Assembly (NCBI RefSeq): GCF_003217575.1
Contig: NZ_QJTC01000006.1
Coordinates: forward strand, 1-64,000
DNA length: 64,000 nucleotides
Reading direction: 5' to 3'
From: Xylophilus ampelinus
Lineage (GTDB): Bacteria; Pseudomonadota; Gammaproteobacteria; Burkholderiales; Burkholderiaceae_C
Of this stretch, positions 40,361 to 50,073 are shown piece by piece. Within the stretch, counting starts at the first letter, position 1. Each line of letters starts with the position of its first letter. The position numbers and the translations under genes were made by a program. The notes under the pieces are model-generated. The model did no database searches. It was not told the origin of the DNA and saw only the letters and a list, made by a program, of their open reading frames with translations.

Positions 40361-40375
40361 ATATGCTGTACATAT
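40361..40375. promoter_or_regulatory. inverted repeat at the LysR start (T-N11-A)
   Basis: Perfect palindrome ATATG, CTGTA, CATAT that contains the T-N11-A core of LysR sites and overlaps the ATG of the LysR gene. Likely autoregulation. Confidence 0.45.
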
Positions 40376-41312
40376 GAAACCCGACGGCCCGATCGACCTG
40401 CGGCTCTGGCGCCAGTTCCTGGCCGTGGCCGAGGAATTGCACTTCGCCCGGGCCGCCCAGCGGCTGCACATGACCCAGCCGCCGCTGACGCAGGCCATCG
40501 CCCGGCTGGAGCGCACGTTGGGCGTCCAGCTCTTCGACCGCAGCCGGCGGCGGGTGTCCCTGGCACCGGCCGGCCATGCCCTGGTGCCGGAGGTGCGCGA
40601 TCTGCTGGCCCGTGCCCAGTCGCTGCCGGCCCGGGCACGCGCCGCGGCTGCGGGCGAGGTGGGCCGGGTGCGCCTCGCCTTCGTCTCCACCATCGGTTTC
40701 GAGCAGCTGCCGGCATGGGTCCGGGCCTTCCGGGTGGAAAGCCCGCAGGTGGCACTGGAACTGGTGGAGGTCACCGGCGACGTGCAACTGCAGCTGCTCG
40801 CCCGCGGCGAGATCGACGCGGGGCTGATGCTGCATTCGCCCGGCTTCGCGCCCGCCGGCCTGCAGCACCTACCGGTCGCGACCGAGCCGCTGGTCCTGGC
40901 GCTGCCGGCCCACCACCCACTGGCGCAGGCCGCGCCGCTGCGGTGGGACGCGGTGCTGGCCGAGCCGCTGGTCGTCTTCCCCCGGCGCATCGCGCCCTCG
41001 CTGCACGACGCGGTATTCGGCCTCTACCATGCGGCCGGCCGATCGCCGGTGGTGTCGCAGGAGGCGATCCAGATGCAGACCATCGTCAACCTGGTGGCGG
41101 CCGGGCTGGGCGTGGCCTGGGTGCCCGAGAGCGTGGTGCAGTTCCGGCGCGAAGGCGTCGTCTACCGCGCGCAGGGCGAGGGCGGCCTGGCGTCGCGGCG
41201 CGGCGGGCCGGTGGTGCCGGTCTGCGAAACCAGCCTGGTCTGGCCGGCCGGGCCGGTCGATCCGGCGCTGGCGCGTTTCGTCGGCTTCGTGCGGCGGGCG
41301 CAGGGCGGCTGA
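40374..41312 (+). CDS. LysR-family transcriptional regulator
   Basis: 312 residues: N-terminal winged helix-turn-helix (about 8-68; [20 protein letters not shown] then [13 protein letters not shown]) and a C-terminal effector domain with two Rossmann lobes. Overall like CatM/BenM-type regulators of aromatic or amino-acid metabolism; the ligand is unknown. Position opposite ilvD suggests that gene or this one as target. The start codon overlaps its own putative operator. Confidence 0.88.
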   Translation: MKPDGPIDLRLWRQFLAVAEELHFARAAQRLHMTQPPLTQAIARLERTLGVQLFDRSRRRVSLAPAGHALVPEVRDLLARAQSLPARARAAAAGEVGRVRLAFVSTIGFEQLPAWVRAFRVESPQVALELVEVTGDVQLQLLARGEIDAGLMLHSPGFAPAGLQHLPVATEPLVLALPAHHPLAQAAPLRWDAVLAEPLVVFPRRIAPSLHDAVFGLYHAAGRSPVVSQEAIQMQTIVNLVAAGLGVAWVPESVVQFRREGVVYRAQGEGGLASRRGGPVVPVCETSLVWPAGPVDPALARFVGFVRRAQGG

Positions 41313-41343
41313 ACCGTCATGGGGCCACGGCACAATACCGGCC

Positions 41344-42186
41344 ATGCTCCTGTATCCCCACATCGACCCGGTCGCCCTGCAGATCGGCCCGTTGGCCGTG
41401 CACTGGTACGGCCTGACCTACCTCGCCGCCTTCGGCCTGTTCCTGCTGCTGGGCAGGCTGCGACTGCGCCACGAACCCTACGCGTCGATGCAGGGCGCCG
41501 CCGCCTGGACCCGCAAGGACGTCGAAGACATCCTGTTCCTGGGGGTGTTGGGTGTCGTGATCGGCGGGCGATTGGGCTACTGCCTGTTCTACAAGCCCGG
41601 CTACTACGCCACCCATCCGCTGGAGATCGTCTATGTCTGGCAGGGCGGCATGAGTTTTCATGGCGGGCTGCTGGGCGTGATCGCCTCGATGGTGTGGTTC
41701 GCCCGGTCGCGGCACCGGCCCTTGCTGCAGGTGGCCGACTTCGTCGCGCCCTGCGTGCCGACCGGGCTGGCGGCCGGCCGGGTCGGCAATTTCATCAACG
41801 GCGAGCTGTGGGGCCGCTTCGCCGACGCCGGGTTGCCCTGGGCGATGGTGTTTCCGCAGAGCGGCTCGATGCAGCCGCGGCATCCGTCGCAGGTCTACCA
41901 GTTCCTGCTGGAAGGCGTGCTGCTGTTCGTAGTGCTGTGGTTGTACGCGCGGCGTCCCCGCCGGCAGGGCCGGGTGGCGGCGGCTTTCCTCGTCGGATAC
42001 GGCGTGTTGCGCTTCGTCGCGGAGTTCTTCCGCGAGCCCGACAACTTCCTCGGCATCCTGTCGCTCGGCATGAGCATGGGCCAGTGGCTCTGCGTGCCGA
42101 TGGTGGCCGCCGGTGCGTGGATGTACCTGCGGGCGCCGTCGGCGGCGCTTCCGGTGGCGAACGGCACCGCAGTCGAAGCCCGATAG
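41344..42186 (+). CDS. lgt: prolipoprotein diacylglyceryl transferase
   Basis: Adds diacylglycerol to lipobox Cys, the first step of lipoprotein maturation. 280 residues, seven membrane helices. The Lgt signature [14 protein letters not shown] is near residue 145 and essential HGGLLG is near 100. PRHPSQVYQ is also conserved. It lies 31 bases after the LysR gene in the same direction. Confidence 0.95.
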   Translation: MLLYPHIDPVALQIGPLAVHWYGLTYLAAFGLFLLLGRLRLRHEPYASMQGAAAWTRKDVEDILFLGVLGVVIGGRLGYCLFYKPGYYATHPLEIVYVWQGGMSFHGGLLGVIASMVWFARSRHRPLLQVADFVAPCVPTGLAAGRVGNFINGELWGRFADAGLPWAMVFPQSGSMQPRHPSQVYQFLLEGVLLFVVLWLYARRPRRQGRVAAAFLVGYGVLRFVAEFFREPDNFLGILSLGMSMGQWLCVPMVAAGAWMYLRAPSAALPVANGTAVEAR

Positions 42187-42302
42187 TTTGTCGCGCGGCA
42201 ACGGTCCGGACTGTCGGCGGTCCGCGCCCGGCGGTCGCTCATCCGCTTGGCTTTGTTGTGTAACATGCTGACAGTACGCAAGCCATCGCCTGCGATTCCG
42301 AC

Positions 42303-43646
42303 ATGCCGCTCCTCGAGGAAGACCGCCTGAAGGCACCCATGGAAGAAGGACAGTCGAAGCTCATCGATGTCAGCGAGCTGCGCAAGGGCATGTTCATTCA
42401 GCTCGACCTGGGATGGATGGACCATCCCTTTCCTCTCAACAGCTTCAGGATTTCCACCGACGAGCAGATCCGCACGATCGTCTCGCTGGGGGTGGCGAAC
42501 GTGCGGCATTTTCCCGAGCGCAGCGATACCCCCGCGCCTCCGGTCCCGGACGCTGCCGAGGCGGCACCTGAATCCTCTTGCGACGCCACCGGTGTCGCGG
42601 GCGACCGAACCGACGGAGTGTCCACGGACGGCGCCGCCCGCCGCGCCCGGGCCCGCAGGCTCGAGCGTGAGCAGCACCGGCTGGCTGTCTGCGAGCGGCA
42701 GTTCTCCGACGCTTCCCGGCAGTTCCGCCGTGTGGTCGAGACGTTGCATGCGAGCCCGCTCCTGGCGCGTCAGGACAGCGAATCGGTGGCGAGCCGCTGT
42801 GTGGACGAGCTGATCGGACAGGGCGAGTCGGTGATCCGGCTGCTGTCCGAGAGCGTCGGCGAGCGCAGCGGCCAGCATTCGGTCAATGTGATGGTCGTCT
42901 CGCTGATGCTGGGCCGTTCGCTCGGCCTGCAGCGCGAGGCCCTGGTGGAGCTGGGTCTGGCCGCCCTGCTGCACGACATCGGCAAGCTGGAGCTGCCCGA
43001 CCGGTTCCGCAACGCCGAGGACGGTTTCAGCGCGGTGGAGCACCGGCTCTACCAGAGCCACGTGTCCCACAGCATCTCGATGGCGCAGAGCATGGGCCTG
43101 CCGCCCGGCGTGGTCGCGGGCATCGCCCAGCACCACGAGATGGTCGACGGCAGCGGCTTCCCGGCCCGGATCACGGCCGACCGGATGCAGATGCCCGGCA
43201 AGATCGTGTCGCTGGTCAACCGCTACGACAACCTCTGCAATCCGGCCCGCGGTAGCGTGGTGACCACACCGCACGAGGCGCTGTCGTTGATATTCGCGCA
43301 GATGCAGACGAACTTCGACCCGGTCGTGCTCGGCGCCTTCATCCGGATGATGGGCGTATACCCGCCCGGCTCGATCGTGCAGCTGGGCAACGACCGCTAC
43401 GGTTTGGTGGTGTCGGTGAACGCGCAGCGGCCACTGCGGCCCAAGGTGATCCTGCACGACCCGGCGGTGCCCCGCAATGAGGCGCTGATCCTCGACTTGG
43501 AGACCCAGCCCGAGCTGGGCATCCGGCGCAGCCTCAAGCCGCACCAGTTGCCTAAGGCGGCGATAGACTATCTCTCGCCGCGCCGCCGCATCTGCTACTT
43601 CTTCGAGCGCGCTGCCGATCCCGACGCTATCGGGGTCGCCGCGTGA
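42303..43646 (+). CDS. HD-GYP domain c-di-GMP phosphodiesterase
   Basis: 447 residues. An N-terminal DUF3391-like domain (about 18-70; DVSELRKGMFIQLDLGWMDH), a charged linker, and an HD-GYP domain (about 190-340) with LLHDIGKLELP, later HHEMVDGSGFP, where GYP is GFP. The His/Asp metal ligands are present, so hydrolysis of c-di-GMP is likely. Its stop overlaps the GTG start of the next gene, a GGDEF-EAL protein, as a GTGA junction. The pair is translationally coupled. Confidence 0.9.
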   Translation: MPLLEEDRLKAPMEEGQSKLIDVSELRKGMFIQLDLGWMDHPFPLNSFRISTDEQIRTIVSLGVANVRHFPERSDTPAPPVPDAAEAAPESSCDATGVAGDRTDGVSTDGAARRARARRLEREQHRLAVCERQFSDASRQFRRVVETLHASPLLARQDSESVASRCVDELIGQGESVIRLLSESVGERSGQHSVNVMVVSLMLGRSLGLQREALVELGLAALLHDIGKLELPDRFRNAEDGFSAVEHRLYQSHVSHSISMAQSMGLPPGVVAGIAQHHEMVDGSGFPARITADRMQMPGKIVSLVNRYDNLCNPARGSVVTTPHEALSLIFAQMQTNFDPVVLGAFIRMMGVYPPGSIVQLGNDRYGLVVSVNAQRPLRPKVILHDPAVPRNEALILDLETQPELGIRRSLKPHQLPKAAIDYLSPRRRICYFFERAADPDAIGVAA

Positions 43647-46063
43647 TCGCGTACGGCTCCGCGCCGCTGATCGAAGGGCTGCTCGAGGCGGTCTGCGTCG
43701 TCGATGCGGCCACCCTGAAGGTGCTCTACGCCAACCAGGCCGCCACGGTGCTGCTGGCCCTGGAACGCTCGTCGCTCGTCGGCCGCCCGGCGACCGAGGT
43801 GTTCGACACGCTCGAGGACACCGCTTTCTGGAAGGACACCCTCGAAGGCACTGCGCAGCCGATCCGTTCGATGAGCCGCCTGGTGCGGGCCGACGGCACG
43901 GTGCTGCACGTCGAGCGCTGCATCGAGTCGGCCGAATGGTCGCCGCACGGCCCGGTGTGGGTGGTCGGTATGGTCGACCGCACCCAGCAGCGCAAGGCCG
44001 AGGACGAGCTGGAAACGCTGATCGCCGAGCTGCGCGCCACGCTCGAATCGACGGCCGACGGCATCCTGGTCTGCGGCCTCGACGGCGCGATGCGCGCCTT
44101 CAATCGCCGTTTCGCGCAGATGTGGGAGATTCCCAAGTCGATGCTGATGCAGCGGGACGACGCGGCGATGCACGCGCTGCTGGCCGCGCAGGTCGACGAC
44201 AGCGCGCGTTACCTGCAGCGGCTGGCCGACATCAACGCGTCCATCGCGTCCGAGGCCACCGACATGCTGCTGCTGCGCTCGGGCCGACTGCTGCAGCGCA
44301 CGGTGCTGCCCCAGTTCAGTCGCGGCCGCATCATCGGCCGCGTTTTCTCGTTTCACGACATCACCGAGCGCGCCGCCGCCGAGAAAGGCCTGCGGCTCGC
44401 GGCCAAGGTGTTCGAGTCGTGCCCGGACGCGGTCTTCATCACCGATGCGCACCACCGCGTGGTCTCGGTCAACCCGGCCTGCTGCAAGCTGACCCGCCAC
44501 GAGCACGAGGTATTGGTGGGCCTGAGCGCGATCGACCTGTTCGAGGAACGCGACGCAGGACGTTTGTTCACCGAAGTGCAGAAGTCCTGGCAGGCCTCGG
44601 GCTTCTGGGAAGGCGAGGTCTGGCACCGCCGCGGCGACGGCTCCAATTGCCCGGTGCGGCTGTCGTGGGTCGTGCTGCGAGGACCTGCGGGCGAGGTGGT
44701 GCAGACCATCGGCTTCTTTCGCGATCTGTCGGGCCAGCGTGCCGCGCAGCAGCGGATCGAGGACCTGGCCTACAGCGACGTGCTGACCGGCCTGCCCAAC
44801 CGGCTGCTGCTGTCACGCCGTGTCGACCGGGTACTGCAGCTGCACTGCGACGCGCCCGCGCCGTTCGCGGTCCTGTTCGTCGATCTCGACCGGTTCAAGA
44901 ACATCAACGATTCCCTCGGCCACCAGTTCGGCGATCGTGTGCTGGTCAAGGTGGCCGACCGGATCAAAAGCTGCCTGCGGCTGGCCGACACGCTGGCGCG
45001 CCTGGGCGGCGACGAGTTCGTGATCCATCTGCACAACGCCGACGCGCCTTCGGCAGAAGTCGTGGCGCGGCGGATCATCGAGGCGCTGGCCCAGCCGTTC
45101 ATGCTCGACGACATGCGCTTCTCGGTCAGTTGCAGCATCGGCGTGGCGCTGTATCCGCAGGACGGCCAGACGCTCGACGACCTGGTGCGCCATGCCGACA
45201 CCGCGATGTTTCGCGTCAAGGAGCACGGCCGCGGCAGCTACCGCTTCTACCAGCCGCAGATGAACGCCAACCTGCTGGCGCGGATGCAGATGGACCATGC
45301 GATGCGGCAGGCGCTGGAGCACCAGCGGTTCCGGCTGCACTACCAGCCGCAGATCGACATGCGCACCGGCGAGCTGGTCGGCGTCGAAGCGCTGATCCGC
45401 TGGACCGACCCCGAACTTGGCTCGGTGTCGCCGGGCGTGTTCATCCCGCTCGCCGAAGAGTCGGGCTTCATCATCGCGATCGGAGCCTGGGTGCTGGAGG
45501 AAGCGGTGCGCCAGGGCGCGCTGTGGCAGCAGGCGGGCACGCCGGTGCCGGTTTCGGTCAACGTGTCGGCGCTGCAGTTTCGGCAGCCCGACTTCGTCGA
45601 ACGGGTGGCCACCGCGATCCGCGTCTCCGGCCTGGATGCGAAGCTGCTGGAGCTGGAATTGACCGAGTCGATCCTGGTGCAGGGCGCCGACGAGGCGGTG
45701 CTGCGGCTCGACGCCCTGGCCAAACTGGGCGTGCGCTTGGCGATCGACGATTTCGGTACCGGCTACTCCAGCCTGGCCTACCTGAAGAAATTCCCGATCC
45801 ACCGGCTGAAGATCGACCAGTCCTTCGTGCGTGGCCTGCCCGACGACGAGAGCGACCGGGCCATCGTCACCGCGATGATCAGCATGGGCCACGCGCTGCG
45901 CTTCGAGATGGTGGCCGAGGGGGTCGAGACCCACGCCCAGCGCGACTGCCTGCACGCGCTGCACTGCAACCTGTTCCAGGGGTATCTCTGCGCGCCGGGT
46001 ATGCCGGCAGAAGACCTGACGGTGCGGATGCAGGCACAGCCTTTCATGCCGCCCCGGGGCTGA
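43643..46063 (+). CDS. PAS-GGDEF-EAL c-di-GMP signalling protein
   Basis: 806 residues with PAS-like segments (about 5-115, 130-240, 250-370), GGDEF (about 375-535; LGGDEFVIHL intact) and EAL (about 555-800; EALIRW and DDFGTGYSSLAYLKK intact). No membrane segment, so it is a cytoplasmic sensor of an unknown signal. It is coupled to the HD-GYP gene upstream, so the pair sets local c-di-GMP turnover. Confidence 0.92.
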   Translation: MIAYGSAPLIEGLLEAVCVVDAATLKVLYANQAATVLLALERSSLVGRPATEVFDTLEDTAFWKDTLEGTAQPIRSMSRLVRADGTVLHVERCIESAEWSPHGPVWVVGMVDRTQQRKAEDELETLIAELRATLESTADGILVCGLDGAMRAFNRRFAQMWEIPKSMLMQRDDAAMHALLAAQVDDSARYLQRLADINASIASEATDMLLLRSGRLLQRTVLPQFSRGRIIGRVFSFHDITERAAAEKGLRLAAKVFESCPDAVFITDAHHRVVSVNPACCKLTRHEHEVLVGLSAIDLFEERDAGRLFTEVQKSWQASGFWEGEVWHRRGDGSNCPVRLSWVVLRGPAGEVVQTIGFFRDLSGQRAAQQRIEDLAYSDVLTGLPNRLLLSRRVDRVLQLHCDAPAPFAVLFVDLDRFKNINDSLGHQFGDRVLVKVADRIKSCLRLADTLARLGGDEFVIHLHNADAPSAEVVARRIIEALAQPFMLDDMRFSVSCSIGVALYPQDGQTLDDLVRHADTAMFRVKEHGRGSYRFYQPQMNANLLARMQMDHAMRQALEHQRFRLHYQPQIDMRTGELVGVEALIRWTDPELGSVSPGVFIPLAEESGFIIAIGAWVLEEAVRQGALWQQAGTPVPVSVNVSALQFRQPDFVERVATAIRVSGLDAKLLELELTESILVQGADEAVLRLDALAKLGVRLAIDDFGTGYSSLAYLKKFPIHRLKIDQSFVRGLPDDESDRAIVTAMISMGHALRFEMVAEGVETHAQRDCLHALHCNLFQGYLCAPGMPAEDLTVRMQAQPFMPPRG

Positions 46064-46224
46064 ACGGAACGACCCCGCGCCAAGGTGCGCCGGCCACGAC
46101 GAAGCTGGGCGCCGGCAGCCCTTGTGGAGCGTGCACGCCGTCGGCGCATGGATCGGCATGTCGTCGATGCAGCGACCAAGGACGCGGGGAGTGCCGCGGG
46201 GCCGGTGCACCGAGAAGGAAGCGG

Positions 46225-46401
46225 GTGTCTGCGAATGCCACCGAACTCTCATCCTGAACCGGGGGTTCAGGTGGGCGAGGGCAGCCAGGCATTGGGTTCA
46301 TCTGACGCGAGATGATCACGCCTGCCCGGCGATGTACCAAGCCCGGGCTCAATGAGCATTGGTTCAAGGAAATATAAAGCCCGGCGTGCACCGCAGACGC
46401 T
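46225..46401 (-). ncRNA. ssrS: 6S RNA
   Basis: About 177 bases on the minus strand downstream of zapA, the usual place. The ends pair (46392-46398 with 46227-46233, GTCTGCG/CGCAGAC). The 3' central-bubble block CACCTGAACC, CCC, GGTTCAGG parallels the E. coli 6S RNA block with CCTTGAACC. It mimics an open promoter and holds sigma70 RNA polymerase in stationary phase. Ends are approximate. Confidence 0.8.
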
Positions 46402-46405
46402 GTCG

Positions 46406-46433
46406 ATTGTAGGCCTGCGGACCGGTGCGGCAA
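46406..46433 (-). promoter_or_regulatory. promoter of 6S RNA
   Basis: TTGCCG (46433-46428), 16-base spacer, TACAAT (46411-46406), 5-6 bases before the predicted RNA start. Confidence 0.6.
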
Positions 46434-46489
46434 GGGAAAACCTGTACCCGAATATCCATGGGGCGGTGCGGTCCTGCGGCTGCGGCGCT

Positions 46490-46810
46490 CTAGGCTGGCG
46501 GCCGGTCGTCCAGCGCCTCGTCCAGCCGCGCCAGCAGGTGGCGCCAGCGCGCACCGTCCTCGTCGGCACCGGGCGCCGCTGCGGCAGGCGTGATGGACGG
46601 GGGCTCGGGGGCCCTGTCGATCACGTCGAACGCCAGGTTGAGGGCGGCCAGCACGGCGATCCGGTCGCGGGCCCGCACCTTGCCGGCTTCGCGGATGCGC
46701 TGCATCGTCGCATCGACCCGCTCGACCGCGGCCCGCAGCCGGGCCTCGCCGCCTTCGGGGCAGCCGAGCAGGTAGCTCTGGTCCATGATCTGCACTTCGA
46801 GCTGCTTCAT
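46490..46810 (-). CDS. zapA: cell division protein ZapA
   Basis: 106-residue FtsZ-associated protein. Typical start KQLEVQIMDQSYLLGCPEG, then a helical region with RIREAGKVRARDRIAVLAALNLAFDV. It bundles FtsZ at the Z ring. The start ATG overlaps the stop of the ZapB-like gene (ATGA), and 6S RNA follows. Confidence 0.9.
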   Translation of the reverse strand: MKQLEVQIMDQSYLLGCPEGGEARLRAAVERVDATMQRIREAGKVRARDRIAVLAALNLAFDVIDRAPEPPSITPAAAAPGADEDGARWRHLLARLDEALDDRPPA

Positions 46811-47049
46811 TCGAAGTCCCGCGGTTTGGACGCATCCTGCAGGGCGGACAGGTCGGGCGGAAGGCGGTCGATCAGGGCGTCGAGCCGGTGGCGCGCGGTG
46901 CGCAGGCGGTGCCTGAGCGCATCACGCTCCTCGGTCAGCGCGGCGATCTGCCGGCCCATCGCCCGCTGCGCGCGCTGCATCTCGGCATGGCGCAGCAACA
47001 GCCGTTCGACGCGTTCGGCGATTTGGTCGAGGGGGGCGGTTGGAGCCAT
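46807..47049 (-). CDS. ZapB-like / TIGR02449 coiled-coil protein
   Basis: 80-residue coiled-coil (IAERVERLLLRHAEMQRAQR ... LTEERDALRHRLRTARHRLDALIDRLP) with the ERDAL pattern of the small cell-division proteins encoded before zapA in Betaproteobacteria. In-frame starts exist at 47106 and 47154; I chose 47049 (MAPTAPLDQ) because the coiled coil then begins at once. Coupled to zapA by ATGA overlap. Confidence 0.7.
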   Translation of the reverse strand: MAPTAPLDQIAERVERLLLRHAEMQRAQRAMGRQIAALTEERDALRHRLRTARHRLDALIDRLPPDLSALQDASKPRDFE

Positions 47050-47164
47050 ATGAGGCAGCGATTGTAGGGTTTCGACCGGCATGGCAGGCAGGTTGAAAAG
47101 CGACATCGGCACGCTTTCGCGGGCACATGCGGCACCGGCTGCAATCGGACACATTTAGAATCGC

Positions 47165-47375
47165 CTGTGTTGGTGCTCGCGGCCTGGTTCAGCAGGGCGC
47201 AGTTCAACGGGAAGCAGGAGGGTGCCGCACGGTGCCTGACCTGCGCTGCCCCCGCAACGGTCAGCGGACGAGTCGCGAGACTCTGCATGCCTCCACACAC
47301 GCCACTGGGCGCACCGAACGCGTGCCTGGGAAGGCGAGGCGTGCCGTTCCGCCAGCCCGGATACCGGCCAACGAG
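47165..47375 (+). promoter_or_regulatory. cobalamin (AdoCbl) riboswitch
   Basis: Classic B12 box elements in order: GGTGC near 47172, AACGGGAAGC (47207 on), CTGCCCCCGCAACGGT (about 47249), CACTGGG, GGGAAGGC, and the B12 box AGCCCGGATACCGGCC at 47354-47369. It sits about 100 bases before btuB and should repress the uptake and salvage operon when adenosylcobalamin is plentiful. Confidence 0.93.
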
Positions 47376-47475
47376 GTGGATGCGTGCGCCCGGATCGTTC
47401 CGTGCGGCGCGTCCGTGACGCCCACACGCCGGCGGGGAAGTCGGCCAGGGCTCCTGCTCTCTTGTGGTGTTCCCG

Positions 47476-49359
47476 ATGAAAACCATTACCGCTGCGCGCC
47501 TGTCCGCGCTCGCCCTGGCCCTGTCCGCCGCTTTTCCCCTTCTCGCCCAGACCGCATCCGGTGCCCAGCTGCAGGACACCGTGGTCACCGCCACCCGGGT
47601 GGCCCAGCCCCTGTCCGACCTGCTGGCCGACGTTTCGATCATCGACCGCGAGCGGATCGAGTTGAGCGGCGCGGTCGGCGTGGCCGACGTGCTGGCCCGC
47701 CAGCCGGGCATCGAGATCATCCGCAACGGCGGCCCGGGCAACAGCACCAGCGTGTCGATCCGTGGCGCCGAGTCGCGCTTCACCGCGGTCTACGTCGACG
47801 GCGTGCGCGTCGATTCGCAAGCCACCGGCGGCGCGGTGTGGGAGCAGATTCCGCTGGCGCAGATCGACCGCATCGAAGTGCTGCGCGGCCCCGCCGCCGC
47901 GGTGTACGGATCGGACGCCATCGGCGGCGTGATCCAGCTCTTCACCAGGAAGGGCGAGCCGGGCAGGCCCGCGCCCTACGTGGGCGTCGGCGTCGGCCGC
48001 TACGGCCTGCGCAAGGCCGAGGCCGGCATCAGCGGCGTGGCCGACGAGCGCGGCGCGATCGACTATGCGCTGGGCATCGCCCGCGAGAAGAGCGACGGCT
48101 TCGACGTGCAGCCCAACCGCCTGCGCAGTCGCACCGACGGCCTGCGCGACCCCGACCGCGACGGCTACGAGTCCACCAACCTGAGCGCCCGCCTGGGCCT
48201 GCAGATCGACCCGCGCCACCGGATCGAAGGCACCTTCCTCGCCAACAACCTCGAATCGCGGTACGACAACGTTCCCTACCTGCCCGCCAGTCCGGCGGAC
48301 GACCGCAACCTGCACCGCCTGCGCACCGGCGGCCTCGCCTGGCAGGCCAAGTGGACCGACAGCTACAGCACCAAGCTGCAGGTGACCGAGTCGCGCAGCC
48401 GCTACGAGACCACGCCCTCGGCCTACATCACCGCCACCACGCTGCGCGGCTACCTGTTCCAGAACCAGTGGCGCAGCGGCCCGCACCTGGCCACTGCCGC
48501 GCTGGAGCGGCGCGAAGACCGGCTGGAGAATCCGCTGGAGTTCAACGGACCGCTCGACCGCACCCGTTCGCAGAACGCGCTGGCGCTCGGCTACGGCTTC
48601 CACACCGGCCCGCATACGCTGCAGCTGAACGCGCGGCACGACAAGGACGGCGAGTTCGGCGGCAAGACCACCGGCAGCGCCGCCTACGGTTATGCGATCG
48701 CGCCGCAGTTGCGCGCCACCGCGTCGATCGGCAGTGCCTTCCGCGCGCCGACGCTCTACCAGCGCTTCAGCGATTACGGCACGGCGACCCTGAAACCGGA
48801 GAGCGCCCACAACGTCGAGGCCGGCCTGCGCTGGGCCGAGGGCGCCGCCAGCGCCGGCATCGTCGCCTACCGCAACAAGGTCGAGAACCTGATCACATTC
48901 GTCGACGCATCCCAGTGCCTACAGGAGCAGGGCGACGGCTGCTACCAGAACGTCGCCCATGCGGAGTACAGCGGCGTGACGCTGTCGGGCGGTCGCACCC
49001 TGGCCGGCGTGGCGCTGCGCGGATCGCTCGATTTCCAGGACCCGAAGGACCTCGACTCGGGTCGCCAACTCGCCCGCCGGTCGCGCCGCCACGGCACCCT
49101 GGGCGCCGACACCACCGTCGCCGGCTGGACGGTGGGCGCCGAGACGCAGTTCTCGGCCAGCCGTTTCGACAACGCCGCCAACACCCGGCGCCTGGGCGGC
49201 TACGCCCTGCTCAACCTGTACGCCAGCACCCGCATCGCGCGCGATTTCACCTTGATCGCCCGTATCGACAACTTGGCCGACAAGGACTACCAGCTGGCCC
49301 GCACCTACGCCACGCCCGGCCGCTCGGGCTATCTGGGCGTGAAGTGGGCGCCGCAGTGA
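47476..49359 (+). CDS. btuB: TonB-dependent vitamin B12 receptor
   Basis: Outer-membrane cobalamin transporter of 627 residues. Signal peptide (about 1-23, ending LLAQ), TonB box DTVVTATR, plug domain with QPGIEIIRNGGPG and VYGSDAIGGVI, and a 22-strand barrel ending in an aromatic-rich strand. The ATG at 47476 is preferred over a GTG-type start 12 bases earlier. Directly controlled by the upstream riboswitch; BtuFCD follow. Confidence 0.93.
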   Translation: MKTITAARLSALALALSAAFPLLAQTASGAQLQDTVVTATRVAQPLSDLLADVSIIDRERIELSGAVGVADVLARQPGIEIIRNGGPGNSTSVSIRGAESRFTAVYVDGVRVDSQATGGAVWEQIPLAQIDRIEVLRGPAAAVYGSDAIGGVIQLFTRKGEPGRPAPYVGVGVGRYGLRKAEAGISGVADERGAIDYALGIAREKSDGFDVQPNRLRSRTDGLRDPDRDGYESTNLSARLGLQIDPRHRIEGTFLANNLESRYDNVPYLPASPADDRNLHRLRTGGLAWQAKWTDSYSTKLQVTESRSRYETTPSAYITATTLRGYLFQNQWRSGPHLATAALERREDRLENPLEFNGPLDRTRSQNALALGYGFHTGPHTLQLNARHDKDGEFGGKTTGSAAYGYAIAPQLRATASIGSAFRAPTLYQRFSDYGTATLKPESAHNVEAGLRWAEGAASAGIVAYRNKVENLITFVDASQCLQEQGDGCYQNVAHAEYSGVTLSGGRTLAGVALRGSLDFQDPKDLDSGRQLARRSRRHGTLGADTTVAGWTVGAETQFSASRFDNAANTRRLGGYALLNLYASTRIARDFTLIARIDNLADKDYQLARTYATPGRSGYLGVKWAPQ

Positions 49360-49476
49360 CGCGACACACCCCGTGGTGACCGCCGCCGCATCCTGCCCGG
49401 CCCTCCCGGTGGCGGCGTCGGCCTCGGGCCAGGGCAGGACCACCGTCGCGGCCGTGCCGGGCTGGAGAGCCCCGCC

Positions 49477-50073
49477 GTGACCGCGCCGCTCCTCGTCGCC
49501 CGCAGCGAGCTGGTTCTCGGCGGCCAGAAGAGCGGCAAGTCCCGCCGCGCCGAGCTGCTGGCCGCCGCCTGGCTCGCCGCGTCGCCGCGCCACCGCGGCG
49601 TGATGCTGGCCACCGCCACGCCCTGGGACGACGAGATGCGCGCCCGCATCGCCCGCCACCGCCAGGACCGGGCCGGGCGGCTGCCGGGCATGCAGACGGT
49701 GGAAGAGCCCCTGCACCTGGCCGACGCCCTGGCCGTACACAGCCGGCCCGAGACCTTGGTCGTGGTCGATTGCCTCACCCTGTGGCTCACCAACTGTCTG
49801 ATGCCCGCCCCGGCAGAAAATAGCGAGTCGAATATGCCTTCAGCCGGCGATTTGTCCCGACTGGTAGCTATTCTTTTAATAGCAATCGAGCAGGCACCCG
49901 GTCCGGTGGTGCTGGTCTCCAACGAGATCGGCCTGGGCGTCGTGCCGCTCGGCCGTGAGGTGCGCCGCTTCGTCGACACCCTCGGCCTGCTCAACCAGGG
50001 CGTGGCGGCCACCTGCGCCCGGGTGACGCTGGTGGCGGCCGGCCTGCCGCTTGTGCTGAAGGACACGCCGTGA
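49477..50073 (+). CDS. cobU: adenosylcobinamide kinase / guanylyltransferase
   Basis: Bifunctional nucleotide-loop enzyme of 198 residues. P-loop GGQKSGKSRRAE near residue 15 and the VSNEIGLGVVP motif near 150. GTG start. Its code contains an AT-rich GCTATT palindrome (49867-49883) that specifies a LVAILLIAI stretch in a surface-loop region. The stop overlaps the start of btuF (GTGA). Confidence 0.92.
   Translation: MTAPLLVARSELVLGGQKSGKSRRAELLAAAWLAASPRHRGVMLATATPWDDEMRARIARHRQDRAGRLPGMQTVEEPLHLADALAVHSRPETLVVVDCLTLWLTNCLMPAPAENSESNMPSAGDLSRLVAILLIAIEQAPGPVVLVSNEIGLGVVPLGREVRRFVDTLGLLNQGVAATCARVTLVAAGLPLVLKDTP
49867..49883. repeat. GCTATT palindrome, copy 5
   Basis: GCTATT, five bases, AATAGC: six-base inverted repeat inside cobU, clearly more AT-rich than the gene around it. 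Confidence 0.65.
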
